A stretch of 64,000 nt of DNA. Origin: CAWIHS01 sp963836005. Its GTDB lineage: Bacteria; Pseudomonadota; Gammaproteobacteria; GRL18. Below, in pieces: positions 25,029 through 34,997 of this stretch. The stretch spans positions 186,001-250,000 of the forward strand of contig CAWIHS010000005.1 of the NCBI GenBank assembly GCA_963836005.1. The letters run 5' to 3'. The notes under the pieces were generated by a model. That model made no database searches. It was not told the DNA's origin and saw only the letters and a program-made list of their open reading frames with translations. Positions within the stretch are counted from its first letter, which is position 1, and each line of letters starts with the position of its first letter. Position numbers and translations under genes: made by a program.

Positions 25029-26585
25029 TTAAAATGTACTTAAACGACTCAATAGTGTATACCACAGCAGATCCAGCTTCATGTAAAAAAAGTGAATCCC
25101 CGCAAGCATTAACACAAACAACAGGCATAAAACCAGCAAAGTAATCAGAATTTTTTTCTTTTTTAAGCGGATATCATCATCAATTTCAATATAAGGTACA
25201 GTCACTAAAGGAAAATCACCAAAAATACTTTGTACTTCATTTTCGCCTCTGACCGCAGGGTTAAGCATTTCAACCAGAAACACCATGCCAAACCCTAAAG
25301 CAAAAGCAATTCCGGCTACCCCACCGAGCAGCTTTTTACGATCAGGCTTGTTAGGTTCCTCAGGATAAAGCGGTGGTTCAAGCAGGGTAAAACGTTCGCC
25401 CTTTTTTTCCTCTTCCAGATTCTGTGCTATGCGTGATTCCAGTTCCTTGTTTTTAATCTCCCGGTATTTTTCAAGCATGTTTTCATAGTCGCGATTCAGT
25501 TCTTTATAGGCTTTCTCAACCTCCGGGGCTTTTAAAATACGTTGTTCTGTTTCCTTTAACTCATTTTCGAGGTCATTTTGCCTGAGTTGAGTTTGTTCTA
25601 ATTCAGCTTTGGCTTCATATAATTGGGCTCTTGCCTGGACAGATTGATCATTTGCCTGGCGTTTTACCGAAGCCGGTTTGGAACCTCCTGACTGCTCCAG
25701 TCTCTTGATTTGGGCTTTAAGCTTTTTAACCGATGGATGACCATCGGTATAAGTGGACTGTAGACTGGCCAGCTCTTCTTTTAACACATCCAGTTCTGTC
25801 ATTGCTCCCGATACCGAAGAACTGCCAGAGTACAATCTTAATTCAGATTGCAAGAAAGTTATTTTGCTTTTTAACGCTGTAATTTTACTGATATTGGAAT
25901 GGTATTCATTTTCCAGACGTTCCATCTTGTTCATGTTTAATTCAAGATATTCTGGCAGAGATTCACTGTTTCGGGACTTGAATTCGGAAAGCAGACTTTC
26001 CATGTTAATCATTTTTTCCTTTATTCTTTCTGACTCACTCAACAGAAATTCAGTCGTTTCAGATGCTCTTTGCGTTCTGGTTTTTACATTTTCGGCTAAA
26101 AACAGAGTGACCAGTTTATTAGTGACTTCCTGGGCGGTTTTCGCATTTTTATCTGAAAAAGACAGTGTGAATGCAATGGTCACTTTGGCCCTTCCCTGAT
26201 TGGCAGTCAGACGTTGAATTTCAACATTGTCCCTGAACAGGTCTGTAATCGCGGAAACAGACAGGTCTCGTTTTTCATCCTCATATAAATTAAAGTTTTT
26301 AATGATCTCCAGGCTCTGAGAGGTCGTCAGCACCTTTTGTTTAATCACCTCTATGCGTTCATCTGCAAAGGTAGTAATCGTTGAACGTATATAATCCTGA
26401 GGTATCTGCTGACTTTCTATTAAAATTTTTGCTGTTGACTGGTATTTTATCGGCAGCAGGAATACCACGAGGGTACCAATGACAGCGATTAAAATCAGGG
26501 TGACAAGAAAATAATATTTTCGCCTGAAAAAAATATTAACATAATCACCCATGGTTTTATGATATTGATTGTCTTCTTCTTCCAT
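25029..26585 (-). CDS. EPS chain-length determinant (Wzz/PCP-2a, exosortase type)
   Basis: A 518-residue inner-membrane polysaccharide co-polymerase. N-terminal membrane helix (residues ~30-50), then a Wzz domain with TAKILIESQQIPQDYI, a long coiled coil (~180-390), then a C-terminal helix after PxxP-type EPPLYPEEPNKPDRKK and a second hydrophobic segment (ILITLLVLCLLFVLMLAGIH) near the end. It lacks the kinase domain, which is encoded separately just downstream. It belongs to the type seen in PEP-CTERM loci (TIGR03007-like). Spacing of 39 bp to the outer-membrane protein gene upstream supports one operon. Confidence 0.9.
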   Translation of the reverse strand: MEEEDNQYHKTMGDYVNIFFRRKYYFLVTLILIAVIGTLVVFLLPIKYQSTAKILIESQQIPQDYIRSTITTFADERIEVIKQKVLTTSQSLEIIKNFNLYEDEKRDLSVSAITDLFRDNVEIQRLTANQGRAKVTIAFTLSFSDKNAKTAQEVTNKLVTLFLAENVKTRTQRASETTEFLLSESERIKEKMINMESLLSEFKSRNSESLPEYLELNMNKMERLENEYHSNISKITALKSKITFLQSELRLYSGSSSVSGAMTELDVLKEELASLQSTYTDGHPSVKKLKAQIKRLEQSGGSKPASVKRQANDQSVQARAQLYEAKAELEQTQLRQNDLENELKETEQRILKAPEVEKAYKELNRDYENMLEKYREIKNKELESRIAQNLEEEKKGERFTLLEPPLYPEEPNKPDRKKLLGGVAGIAFALGFGMVFLVEMLNPAVRGENEVQSIFGDFPLVTVPYIEIDDDIRLKKKKILITLLVLCLLFVLMLAGIHFFYMKLDLLWYTLLSRLSTF

Positions 26586-26624
26586 TAAACTGCTTGTCCT
26601 GAAATGATGGTTCGTGCTATTTTG

Positions 26625-27815
26625 CTATTGCCAACGATAACTGATAAAAAATCCCACACTATTGGAATCTGCATTATCCAGTTCGTTTTTTCGATATTGA
26701 TAATTATAGAAAATATTACTACTGATTTTCTCACTCAATTCCCAATTGTAGGCAACCCTTAAACCTCTGTAGTAGATGGTTTCATCATCAATAGCAAGAT
26801 TGTTTTTTGAACGCCGCCAATAGAGAGAACCTGTTACAGACCGCCTTTCAGACAGTAAATGAGTGTATGCGAACCCGGTACGCTCAACCAGCCTTAAATC
26901 GCCATTGTTGCTGGGCTCTTCGTTTCTGGAGGCATCAATAGAAAAGCGATTATTATAGCCCTCATAACGCAAAGCCAGTTCGTACAGGCTAGTATTGCTC
27001 TTACTATTATCTAAACCCACAAAATTTCTATACGCCGTTTGTGTTTGCCCCTGACTGGTTTTACCGCCAAAGAACCATTTTTCATTGATCTGATAATCTA
27101 TCCCTGCAACCAAACCGACAAAGAGATTGTTATCAATGGGTGTATTATCCTCTGGTGTATAACGAAAACTGTATATACCGCCATTAACCGATAATAGTGG
27201 GTTAACCTGGTAATATAACAAACTGCTCAGAGAATAATTATCATAGTCTACCTGTGTGTCTCTATTATATTCGGCATGTTCAAGGCTCGTCTGAGTCTGA
27301 ACATAGAACCGTTCACTAAGAGAATGTGACCATAACAGGTTAAGAAAAGCGGTATTTTTTCGATAATCATCTTCAGGGCGAATTATTAGGGTATCATCCT
27401 GGATTTGCCCTGCACGGGAACCATCACTGGAATAATAAGCTGAAGCCTGGAAAACGTTACGTTCTCCTAAATAACCAAAATCATATGCAAGCCTATAGCG
27501 GGTATTATTACTCTGGCTGTTGTCTAAATAGAGAAACTGGGTGACATCAAAAGCGGCCCGGTTTTTAATGTGCTCAAGATTATGCTCAAGCTGAAAACTG
27601 GCTCGAAGTTCCTGTTCATAATCCGAAGTTTTGTCAGGGCTGAAATAAAGATTGTCAAAATAGGTTGTTCTAGATGATAAATCAGCATAATACAGGGTTT
27701 CTGCGGCACTCACAGAATGCGCAGAGAACAAAAAGGACAAACCACAGACAATACCTGCAAATAGAAAGAGTTTTTTAATCAGTCTATTACGGAACAACAA
27801 TCGTATCACCTGCAT
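26625..27815 (-). CDS. Exosortase-system outer-membrane beta-barrel protein
   Basis: A 396-residue protein with signal peptide (FAGIVCGLSFLFSAHSVSA|AE) and alternating aromatic strands ending in a barrel-type terminus (SVGFFISYRWQ). It resembles the PEP-CTERM-associated outer-membrane proteins of the TIGR03016 group, though somewhat short. Likely job: outer-membrane passage or assembly of the EPS, together with the export protein whose gene end overlaps its start by 29 bp. The overlap suggests translational coupling. Confidence 0.82.
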   Translation of the reverse strand: MQVIRLLFRNRLIKKLFLFAGIVCGLSFLFSAHSVSAAETLYYADLSSRTTYFDNLYFSPDKTSDYEQELRASFQLEHNLEHIKNRAAFDVTQFLYLDNSQSNNTRYRLAYDFGYLGERNVFQASAYYSSDGSRAGQIQDDTLIIRPEDDYRKNTAFLNLLWSHSLSERFYVQTQTSLEHAEYNRDTQVDYDNYSLSSLLYYQVNPLLSVNGGIYSFRYTPEDNTPIDNNLFVGLVAGIDYQINEKWFFGGKTSQGQTQTAYRNFVGLDNSKSNTSLYELALRYEGYNNRFSIDASRNEEPSNNGDLRLVERTGFAYTHLLSERRSVTGSLYWRRSKNNLAIDDETIYYRGLRVAYNWELSEKISSNIFYNYQYRKNELDNADSNSVGFFISYRWQ

Positions 27816-28314
27816 TTAAAAGAATATCGCCATTTTGGCTGAGTTTTTTATAATTAAACTCAAGCTGTTCCTGAGTGTCCGCTTTTATAACAATAATATC
27901 ATCCTTATCCGCAAAGGGAGTAAAGCCGCCAGCCAGACTCAATGCCTGAACCACGCCCATTTTGCCTGCCATCTGATAAACACCGGGGGCGTTAACCTGG
28001 CCCATGATATAGACTCTATAGCCTAACGGATTGATAACAGAGACTGTCACGACGGGTGCTGCAATGACTTTTTCCAGTTTAGCGGCAATAATTTTTTCGA
28101 CTTCTTCAGGGGTTTTGCCTGCAACATTAATGTGCCCCGCTAATGGAAAGGAAATCGTACCATCGGGTAATACCGTCACCCCTTGACGCAGAGCCGCTTC
28201 TTCCCAGACTGTAATGCCAATTTGATCCCCTGGGTTAAGGGTATAATTTTGAGCAGCGGCACTCAAAGAGATGAGCATCAACATACTCACAACAAAAATT
28301 AAAAATCTACTCAT
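27787..28314 (-). CDS. Polysaccharide export protein (Wza/EpsE-like)
   Basis: A 175-residue periplasmic protein: signal peptide ending SAAAQ, a Poly_export domain (YTLNPGDQIGITVWEE ... VLPDGTISFPLAG), then an SLBB domain (YIMGQVNAPGVYQM). No lipobox Cys is present, as in the EpsE/PrsE branch rather than lipoprotein Wza. It opens the operon export protein, barrel, chain-length determinant, kinase, ATPase. AGGAG-like GAGTAAATAATG precedes the start, and a possible sigma-54 site lies about 100 bp upstream. Confidence 0.9.
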   Translation of the reverse strand: MSRFLIFVVSMLMLISLSAAAQNYTLNPGDQIGITVWEEAALRQGVTVLPDGTISFPLAGHINVAGKTPEEVEKIIAAKLEKVIAAPVVTVSVINPLGYRVYIMGQVNAPGVYQMAGKMGVVQALSLAGGFTPFADKDDIIVIKADTQEQLEFNYKKLSQNGDILLNAGDTIVVP

Positions 28315-28412
28315 TATTTACTCCTTTGAGCGTAAGCTATTTTGATTCTGATGCATCTGGTTAAATACTAAGAAAACAATCCTCTGGTAACTCCTGATAT
28401 TTGAAAAATGTC

Positions 28413-28428
28413 TGCAATTAAGTTACCA
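28413..28428 (-). promoter_or_regulatory. Possible sigma-54-type promoter of the EPS export operon
   Basis: The minus strand reads TGGTAACTTAATTGCA, with GG-N10-GC spacing and a good TTGCA -12 block; the -24 block departs from TGGCAC. It lies 99 bp upstream of the export-protein start. The rest of the 28315-28810 divergent spacer is AT-rich and shows nothing else definite. Confidence 0.4.
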
Positions 28429-28810
28429 ACACATCCGGGTACACTGAAGATCAAGGCAAAGAATAATTCTATAACAATTCCCATTTTCGCAAATATAGGG
28501 AAGCTTAGCAATTTTTAGCTCATTATTAATAAATCTCAAATAATAAAAATATGCCATTGTTTTTATTCATTTTTATTTACTTTACTGTCCTCCATGCGCC
28601 CTGGTCTGGTAAGACTTACCTGACTTTGTAAATATCTCCCTAAGCTGAAAGGCAGTATATACAAAGCAAATATAAACTTATAAAAATAAATAACCTTTGA
28701 TGGTCATCACAAATCAATGAAGTATTTTAGAATTATGGCTTTTAATTTAGTATCTTAGTTATAGGAAACTCTCACATCTACTGCGTAAATATACAATCAG
28801 GTACAATACG

Positions 28811-30529
28811 ATGAAACATAGTCACTTATTAATAAAGTCCAACAACCACAAAAAAAGTAAAACAGTATCTGGTTTATTTTCCAGTAGATTTTTTATAATT
28901 TGTTTGACGTTTTTTCTAGTAATGCTAAACCTAAGTTATGCAGAAAAACCCTCAAAGAGAGATTTGATCGACCAGAATGAATACAATGCGAATTCTGGTA
29001 ATACAGCAAAATTTATACATGCTGAACGTGAAAGCAGGATAAAACCATCAAATACTCAAGTAGATGAAACACCAGTAGCCCTAGAGTCTACTGTTACTGT
29101 AGAAGAAACACCGGTAACTCCAGAGTCTACTGCTACTGTAGAAGAAACACCGATAACTCCAGAGTCTACAGCTACAGTAGATAATACTTCAACTACTGAA
29201 AGCACTGTAAACGAACAACCTGCTTCATCATTATCAGCTTGTTCACCTTTATCTGAAGGAAAAACTGCTAGCTGTTTTAAAGCCAGCTCTTTAACACAGT
29301 TTGGTATTACATGGACATTTGATCAGGAGTATCAAGTAGGCACTTTTGCAAATGGTGATTATTGGGTACTCGGGCCAGTTAAAATAACTAAAATCACCCC
29401 TCAATCGATTTCTGGAGACAGAATTATGAATGGCTCCATGATTAATCCTTTTGGTATAAACCAAGGTTATGATAGTGCAATGTATGGCATTTATGCCAGA
29501 GAAGGCAATTATGACGACAAGCTTAATGTTGCTTTGAATGTTTCAGGAACAAACTCTTTAATAATAGAACCTGGCAATTCCCTTGTTTCTACTATAAGTA
29601 TAGGTACAGCTGAAAATAGACCTCAGTTAGAAACAGCCAGCATTTTGACAGTTTTAAAATCTGTACCTATTCCAGGTAGCTTTCGCCCTCCATACACAGG
29701 TACAGATAAAACAATTCGCTATAATAAGAATGAGCTTGATTACAGCAAATTGAGAACATTACCTCTTATTGATACAGCTCAAAATCCTGACATCCTGGCC
29801 AATAATTTTGAGAAGCCATGGATTGACCATGTTCCAAGCTGGACAGGGCGTTATATCCATCCTAAACAGAATATGCCAGATTATGGAAGAGAAATTGCTA
29901 ACTTAATTGGATATGCCGGCCTTTCTTTAATGTTAGACTATTCAGCACAAGAAAAAGAAAAATTACTAATTAGGTTAGTACAATTTGGTATCGACACATA
30001 TGGGTTAGCTAAAATGGGGTTAACTTGGCCAGATCTCGGAGGACATATGCATGGTCGTAAGTTACCAGTTTTATTGGCAGGTGTGGTTCTGAACAATCAA
30101 GACATGATAAATATGGCTAATGGTGAAAATAATTTAATTTTTCAAGAAGATTTGCAGACATGGTTTATAACTGAAAATGATGTTGGCAGAGAAGTGACAC
30201 AATATGATAACAAATTAAGGGAAAGCTATTTGCCCGAAGATGTAGGAATGCCTGAATGGGGAGAACAACATACAACATGGGAAAATAGAGATGATCGCCG
30301 ATGGGAAGCCGCCTATCGTAACAACGTGGGCTCATCAATATTAGGCCATATCTTAACAGCCCGGTTATTAGGAGCTGAAACATTATGGAACTGGCCTTCC
30401 CTTTTTTCTTACAGTGACAGATTTTGGGAAATCGAAAAATCACATACAATTGGCCCAAATATAATACTTCCATTTACCAGAGAAATGTGGATAAAGTATT
30501 CTGCTTGTGCCAAATATCAGTGTAAATAA
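28811..30529 (+). CDS. Large secreted protein with Thr/Glu repeat linker; possible polysaccharide-acting domain
   Basis: I do not recognise this family with certainty. It has 572 residues: a long signal peptide or anchor (FIICLTFFLVMLNLSYAEKP), a Thr/Glu/Pro linker made of ~13-residue repeats (EETPVTPESTATV and variants, about residues 84-130), then a conserved-looking region from ~140 with many aromatic residues (TWTFDQEYQVGTFANGDYW; GLTWPDLGGHMHGRKLPVLL) and helical segments suggesting an alpha-toroid like polysaccharide lyases. It is encoded divergently from the export operon inside the EPS locus, so action on the EPS is plausible but unproven. Confidence 0.6.
   Translation: MKHSHLLIKSNNHKKSKTVSGLFSSRFFIICLTFFLVMLNLSYAEKPSKRDLIDQNEYNANSGNTAKFIHAERESRIKPSNTQVDETPVALESTVTVEETPVTPESTATVEETPITPESTATVDNTSTTESTVNEQPASSLSACSPLSEGKTASCFKASSLTQFGITWTFDQEYQVGTFANGDYWVLGPVKITKITPQSISGDRIMNGSMINPFGINQGYDSAMYGIYAREGNYDDKLNVALNVSGTNSLIIEPGNSLVSTISIGTAENRPQLETASILTVLKSVPIPGSFRPPYTGTDKTIRYNKNELDYSKLRTLPLIDTAQNPDILANNFEKPWIDHVPSWTGRYIHPKQNMPDYGREIANLIGYAGLSLMLDYSAQEKEKLLIRLVQFGIDTYGLAKMGLTWPDLGGHMHGRKLPVLLAGVVLNNQDMINMANGENNLIFQEDLQTWFITENDVGREVTQYDNKLRESYLPEDVGMPEWGEQHTTWENRDDRRWEAAYRNNVGSSILGHILTARLLGAETLWNWPSLFSYSDRFWEIEKSHTIGPNIILPFTREMWIKYSACAKYQCK
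29060..29190 (+). repeat. 39-bp in-frame tandem repeats
   Basis: Units of 39 bp start at 29060, 29099 and 29138, with a partial one at 29177 (GTAGAAGAAACACC... form). They encode the Thr/Glu/Pro linker of the secreted protein and are likely to vary in number between strains. Confidence 0.85.
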
Positions 30530-30541
30530 GTCAAATAACTT

Positions 30542-31225
30542 CTAACTTTTTTTAATTGCAACTAATGATTTTGTCAACAGAAACATTTTTTCTGTGGACA
30601 ATTCCGCATCATAAAACAACTCCTTAAACATTTTACTATCAAGTAATCTAGCACTTTCTACTACTTGCATTGCTGCACTAATAGAATCTCTTCGTTTCCA
30701 GTTTCCGATATTAAATCTCATTATTAGAGACACTCTCATTGGCTTAGGTAACCAATGAAAAAAAGGGGTCATAGAGTGTGGTTCAATTGGAAACCAATAG
30801 TTTGGTGTTTGTATGTAATAATTTTTTGCAAGTCTTCGCACCTCATTAGAAAACTGCACCATCCTGCTCCAGTCCCCTACATGTTCAATAACTGAATTTG
30901 AATGAACTATATCAAAAGAATTATCATCATAACCAAAAAGATTACACCCATCACCTTCGATATATTTAAATCTTTCCTCATCAGACGGTATGTTAGCGCC
31001 AGGAATATTCAGTAAATAGATAACGACATTGTATTTTTCAAAAGTCTCTTCAGGTAAAATATTCCAATAGTACCTTGTCCCGCCAATATCAAGGATTGTT
31101 ACTTTGTCATTCTTTTGATGTATATCACGAATTAAAGACACAAACTTTTTTATTCTTTTAGTTCTCAACTTAAATCCAATTGAGTTAGGATCATTATAAT
31201 TAACAAGTTTATCCAATATTGACAT
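30542..31225 (-). CDS. SAM-dependent methyltransferase (class I)
   Basis: A 227-residue Methyltransf_11-like protein: SAM-binding motif I VTILDIGGTRYYWN, an acidic residue after strand 2, and FDIVHSNSVIEHVGDW as motif II/post II. Such enzymes in EPS clusters usually methylate sugars or lipid-linked intermediates. It is convergent with the secreted-protein gene (12 bp apart). Its own upstream neighbour is a patch of broken transposases, so it is cut off from the rest of the locus. Confidence 0.8.
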   Translation of the reverse strand: MSILDKLVNYNDPNSIGFKLRTKRIKKFVSLIRDIHQKNDKVTILDIGGTRYYWNILPEETFEKYNVVIYLLNIPGANIPSDEERFKYIEGDGCNLFGYDDNSFDIVHSNSVIEHVGDWSRMVQFSNEVRRLAKNYYIQTPNYWFPIEPHSMTPFFHWLPKPMRVSLIMRFNIGNWKRRDSISAAMQVVESARLLDSKMFKELFYDAELSTEKMFLLTKSLVAIKKS

Positions 31226-31537
31226 AATATGTAATTCGCCTTAATAATTTAGAAGCCTTAAATAACAGAAAAATGTATAAGTAGTGCCCGGAAGAAAACC
31301 CTATTTAAAAAATTAGGGTAGCTCACCTTAGCAAAAAATTTCTTTTTTTTATAAACCGTCTTTCATCATAGTGATATTCAATTTACAGGATAAATTTTCT
31401 TGAAAGTTTTACCCAACAATCTAAGTATAAGCCTATGTTTATCTTTTAGATTCAAAACTAATACTTGATTTTGATTAATTGCCAGTAAATGTATTCAGTA
31501 ATGGAACCCAAATTTCAGACAACCGTTTAAGTGTATT

Positions 31538-31690
31538 CTACTTGTTTATTTCATGCTGCTTACCGCAACATGTTTTCTCCAAAATAAGCTTGGTCAGGTG
31601 TTTTCCTAACGTCTGATGTTTACGTTTAGAGTTGTAAAACTTCAATTAGTGACCAATACCTGAGCGTGCTTCAGCTATAGAGTTAGGGTG
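31538..31690 (-). pseudogene. IS3-family transposase C-terminal remnant
   Basis: One minus-strand frame reads HPNSIAEARSGIGH, a stop, then LKFYNSKRKHQTLGKHLTK, matching the FYNxxRxHxxLG end of IS3 OrfB transposases. The rest of the element is missing. The remaining 31226-31537 stretch is AT-rich with no gene seen. Confidence 0.5.
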
Positions 31691-31716
31691 TAGTTCCTTT
31701 TAAACGACGAAATTCA

Positions 31717-32595
31717 TTACCCAAAATTGTTAACCTCCAAAAAATTATAATTTCTTTGCTTTGATCTTTTCTTATGAAATTTCCAATAAGTTTTAAAGTC
31801 ATTGCTGGATTTTAGAGAGCGTAATTTCAATATTGCTTCTGCACCCTTTAAGCTCCAACGAGCACCCGTGATATCAAGCCGATCATTAATAAGGTGACGA
31901 CATGCACCTTCAATGATACCACTGGCAATAGGATAGCCTGCTTGTAATGCTTCGCCATATTGCAATTTTTCTTTATTTTTTAGCAAGTAGTCGGCACATT
32001 TATCGATATTTTCCCTGTCAGTTATTTTTAGTTTTGTTGCACTGATTCGAATGCCTTTTGCTACCTGAGAACAGTGGCCATTAAGGATGTTAACTGACTT
32101 TTCAGCTATCCATTTTTCAACCGCTTCATCACCTTTTTCAAAAAAACACCAGGCAGCTTTCCAAAGGTATTCCAGAACATGAATGAAGTCCATGACGATG
32201 GTTGCTTTGATTGTCAATCGCTTCATTACTTTTTTGATGAGTCTGATTTGATGAGGAAGGCCATCAATTAAAACAACCCACTGTCTTTTTCTCTCTGGAT
32301 CTCTTTGCTGTGCTTCAAGAAAAGCTTCTTCAATAACGGCTTCTGCTTCACGCTCCACACTGGCCCAAACCCGCTTGTTTCTTATCGGAATGCGAAACGG
32401 TAATACCTTATCGTCTTCTTCTGATGTCTTCATAATCGACTCACCCGTACGAATATGGGGCTGTACCGTATAAACAGCAGCCACTTGTGCCACACGTTTT
32501 CTATCTTTTTTCTCTCCCTGACTGAGGCGGCTTTTAAGTTTCCTATTCTTCTGTGCTGCTTTCTTTGTACATTCTCTGAGGCTGTCAGGACGCAT
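31717..32595 (-). pseudogene. ISKra4-family transposase, C-terminal part
   Basis: 292 codons with the typical ISKra4 end: GYPIASGIIEGACRHLINDR and DITGARWSLKGAEAILKLR, and a DDE-like core (WVVLIDGLPHQIRL, ATIVMDFIHVLEYLWKAAW). It continues the frame of 32595-33068 only after a frameshift: GEGIVMRP is read here where the upstream frame runs into SRLHEEKVL and stops. Likely inactive. Confidence 0.85.
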
Positions 32596-33160
32596 TACAA
32601 TACCTTCTCCTCGTGGAGCCTACTTTTGGTACCATCAAAGGTCAAAATTAATAAATCCGATGTATCCTCTGGTTTAATAAAACGTTTTTTCTGGTAAAAA
32701 GCTTCAAAATCATGAGCAACATCCCTGACAATATTCAGGCTTTGCCTTTTAGGGGCATGACCTCCTGTTGTTTCCTTAACTGTTTCAACAACATCATCAA
32801 AAGAGCCTCTAACAGCCTCATTTGAGACTCTGTACCTGATTCCATCACTATAGCTATCATCTGATAAATTGAGATCAGCATCCACTGGATACAAACTGGT
32901 TTTATTGAGCTGGCTGTACCCCTTTCTGGTCACTGTCACGCGACCAAACAAACTATTCAGCATCCGTGTTGTTCCTGAGCGAACATGATTTAATTTATCT
33001 CCTGATGCTGAATTAATGCTGCCTTTATTTTCTTCATTGTTAGCTTTTAAATCCAGCCAACCTTGCAATAGTCGTCTTAAGAGCTCTTGACCATCCTTAT
33101 TGATAAATCTTTCAATATCACCATGTTCACTCTTTGCATAACGGTTAAAGGGGGTTTCTA
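32595..33160 (-). pseudogene. ISKra4-family transposase, N-terminal part (frameshifted)
   Basis: The frame reads FNRYAKSEHGDIERFINKDG upstream of a Met at 33068, then LLQGWLDLKANNEE, GRVTVTRKGYSQ, SLYPVDADLNL and VSNEAVRGSFDD, the ISKra4 N-terminal pattern. It stops at 32595 just before the matching C-terminal part. No proper start is visible, because the sequence above 33170 belongs to a different ISKra4 subtype. Confidence 0.75.
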
Positions 33161-33169
33161 CCTAAAGTT

Positions 33170-33595
33170 GCTGGTTCCAGTCCTGTAACAAATAGGAAAA
33201 TCGGGTTTCTGGTAACTGCATTCGAGTATCCAGTGGCACAAACTCGACTTTCTGACCTTCCCGGGATCCATATACTGCACGTTTTATACTATACAATCCG
33301 AAGATAGAGCGGTACATAGGGTTTGCTGCTTAGGTAGTCGTTTGACTGTTTTGCCACAAGTCAATTGTATTTGTTCGCCCATATATATCTCCATCACCTT
33401 GCAAAACAATAAACTTGCCAAGAGCCTGCTCACCCATCTTTAATAATTTATCCCAAATCCCTTGTTCTACTGTATGAATAGCCGTTCCTTGTTGTGCTTG
33501 CTCCAAAATGTAATCAGCCAGTTTTTTACTTTCATCTATTATGGTTTTATTGTGCGATAATTTTCTAAGTCGGTTATCTTTTCCATTAAAGGTTC
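33170..33595 (-). pseudogene. Remnant of a second ISKra4 subtype
   Basis: Minus-strand frames give QAQQGTAIHTVEQGIWDKLL, LGKFIVLQGDGDIYG, then after shifts YRSIFGLYSIKRAVYGSREG, EFVPLDTRMQLPETRFSYLL and QDWNQQL before a stop. This is the N-terminal third of an ISKra4 transposase of another branch, broken by at least one frameshift and joined directly to the element at 31717-33160. Confidence 0.65.
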
Positions 33596-33692
33596 CTTTT
33601 GTTCAGTTTTATTTCTTTTTCGATAAAAAAACTATAACTGATGGAACCTTTTTTTACTATTAGGGTTTGATTTATCTTGTAATTTCAAATAA

Positions 33693-34379
33693 TTATGGGC
33701 GCGCTCTGCCGGTCACACCCGTTTCGATTCCATCATGCTGCTTAGTACCAGTCAGCACCCATTGAGGCGTAACCAATCCTGTCAGCAAGCCAAATGAGCA
33801 AATACTAAGGAGCTTATGGCGGCGTCTATGAATTAAAGGCACACAACTCACTTCCAATAGCCCTGCTTCTGTGAGCATTTGTATACTCGTTTTTTTTGTA
33901 AAAAAACGTAGATGTGTTGAATCCAAAATCCCTGCATCTCTATAGTTCCAATCACCACTAAATATCAGGGGAAAACTTACTCGGTAACAACGCACATTAG
34001 GCAATGAAACTATAATCTTCCCACCAGGTTTGAGCAATCCCAACAATCGCTTTAGTTGCTCCCAAGGATCCTTCAAGTGCTCAAGAATGTCACCACAAAT
34101 AATATAATCAAATGATTTTTCAATAAACCAAGGCTCATGAAGAGTCAATTTTTCCACGTCGCCACAAACAACATGATCAAGTTTTTTTTCAGCAGTTGCT
34201 GCAACTTCTGGAATCAGCTCAATACCCACAACTTCAGATGCACAGCCATTATTTTTTAGAGCCATACCCGTTGCACCTTCAGCACAGCCAACCTCTAATA
34301 CTCGATGTTTCCCAAGGGGTATTACTTCAATAAGTTCAGTTCGAACATACTGATAATAGTTTTCATTTTCTGTGTTCAT
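33693..34379 (-). CDS. SAM-dependent methyltransferase (Methyltransf_23-like)
   Basis: A 228-residue protein: motif I RVLEVGCAEGATGMAL, GIELIPE, then FDYIICGDILEHLKDPW and LKPGGKIIVSLPNV. This architecture is common in EPS/O-antigen clusters, where such proteins methylate sugars or act with glycosyltransferases. It follows the acetyltransferase gene by 6 bp in the same operon, and its 3' side is abutted by the ISKra4 remnants. Acceptor unknown. Confidence 0.85.
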   Translation of the reverse strand: MNTENENYYQYVRTELIEVIPLGKHRVLEVGCAEGATGMALKNNGCASEVVGIELIPEVAATAEKKLDHVVCGDVEKLTLHEPWFIEKSFDYIICGDILEHLKDPWEQLKRLLGLLKPGGKIIVSLPNVRCYRVSFPLIFSGDWNYRDAGILDSTHLRFFTKKTSIQMLTEAGLLEVSCVPLIHRRRHKLLSICSFGLLTGLVTPQWVLTGTKQHDGIETGVTGRARP

Positions 34380-34385
34380 ATCTTT

Positions 34386-34997
34386 TCATTCACCTTTATC
34401 AAAATGCTCAAGAAAAGATGAAATATTATTTGATAATAATTCATCTCCTCTTTCCACAACATCTTTATGATCCCAGTCCCACCAACTTATTTTTTGCAAA
34501 CGCTCAATTGTTTCAGTATCAAACCGGTATTTTATTAATCGAGCAGGGTTTCCACCCACTATTGCATAAGGTGGGATATCATGTATAACAGTAGAATTTG
34601 CACCAACAACCGAACCATTTCCAATCTTAACACCCGATAATATTGTAGATCCATAGCCAAGCCAAACATCATTACCGATCTCAATATCGCCTTTCGTAAC
34701 AGGGTGACCTACACAGTGACTTAATTGACTAAAAAATACAGACAATGGACAAGTTGTCACCCAATCTATACGATGCCCTCCTCCCAAAATAATGGTAACA
34801 CCCTTGGCTATTGAGCAGTACTTTCCTATTTTTAATTGAGATTTATCTTTCCATCGCAGCACTTCTGGCTCACCATAGGTAAACTCTCCTATTTTATAGT
34901 CTTTATATCGTTTATCTTGTGCCATAAATTTAGGTGCTGAATACTCAGCTAGTTTTTTTAACAAATCATTTTTCAATCGGCTTGCAAAATATCTCAA
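34386..34997 (-). CDS. Left-handed beta-helix O-acyltransferase (CatB/WbbJ-like)
   Basis: A 203-residue hexapeptide-repeat acetyltransferase: IGKYCSIAKGVTIILGGGH, then GDIEIGNDVWLGYGSTILSG, VKIGNGSVVGANSTVIHDIP and IVGGNPARLIKYRF. Likely O-acetylates an EPS sugar. The start is a TTG that overlaps the flippase stop (AATTGAG), with AGGAGAATAAA placed correctly before it, so translation is probably coupled to the flippase gene. Confidence 0.88.
   Translation of the reverse strand: MRYFASRLKNDLLKKLAEYSAPKFMAQDKRYKDYKIGEFTYGEPEVLRWKDKSQLKIGKYCSIAKGVTIILGGGHRIDWVTTCPLSVFFSQLSHCVGHPVTKGDIEIGNDVWLGYGSTILSGVKIGNGSVVGANSTVIHDIPPYAIVGGNPARLIKYRFDTETIERLQKISWWDWDHKDVVERGDELLSNNISSFLEHFDKGE

Noticed and set aside
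29060..29190. CRISPR-like array
   Set aside because: The repeats are contiguous without spacers and keep the reading frame of a secreted protein.
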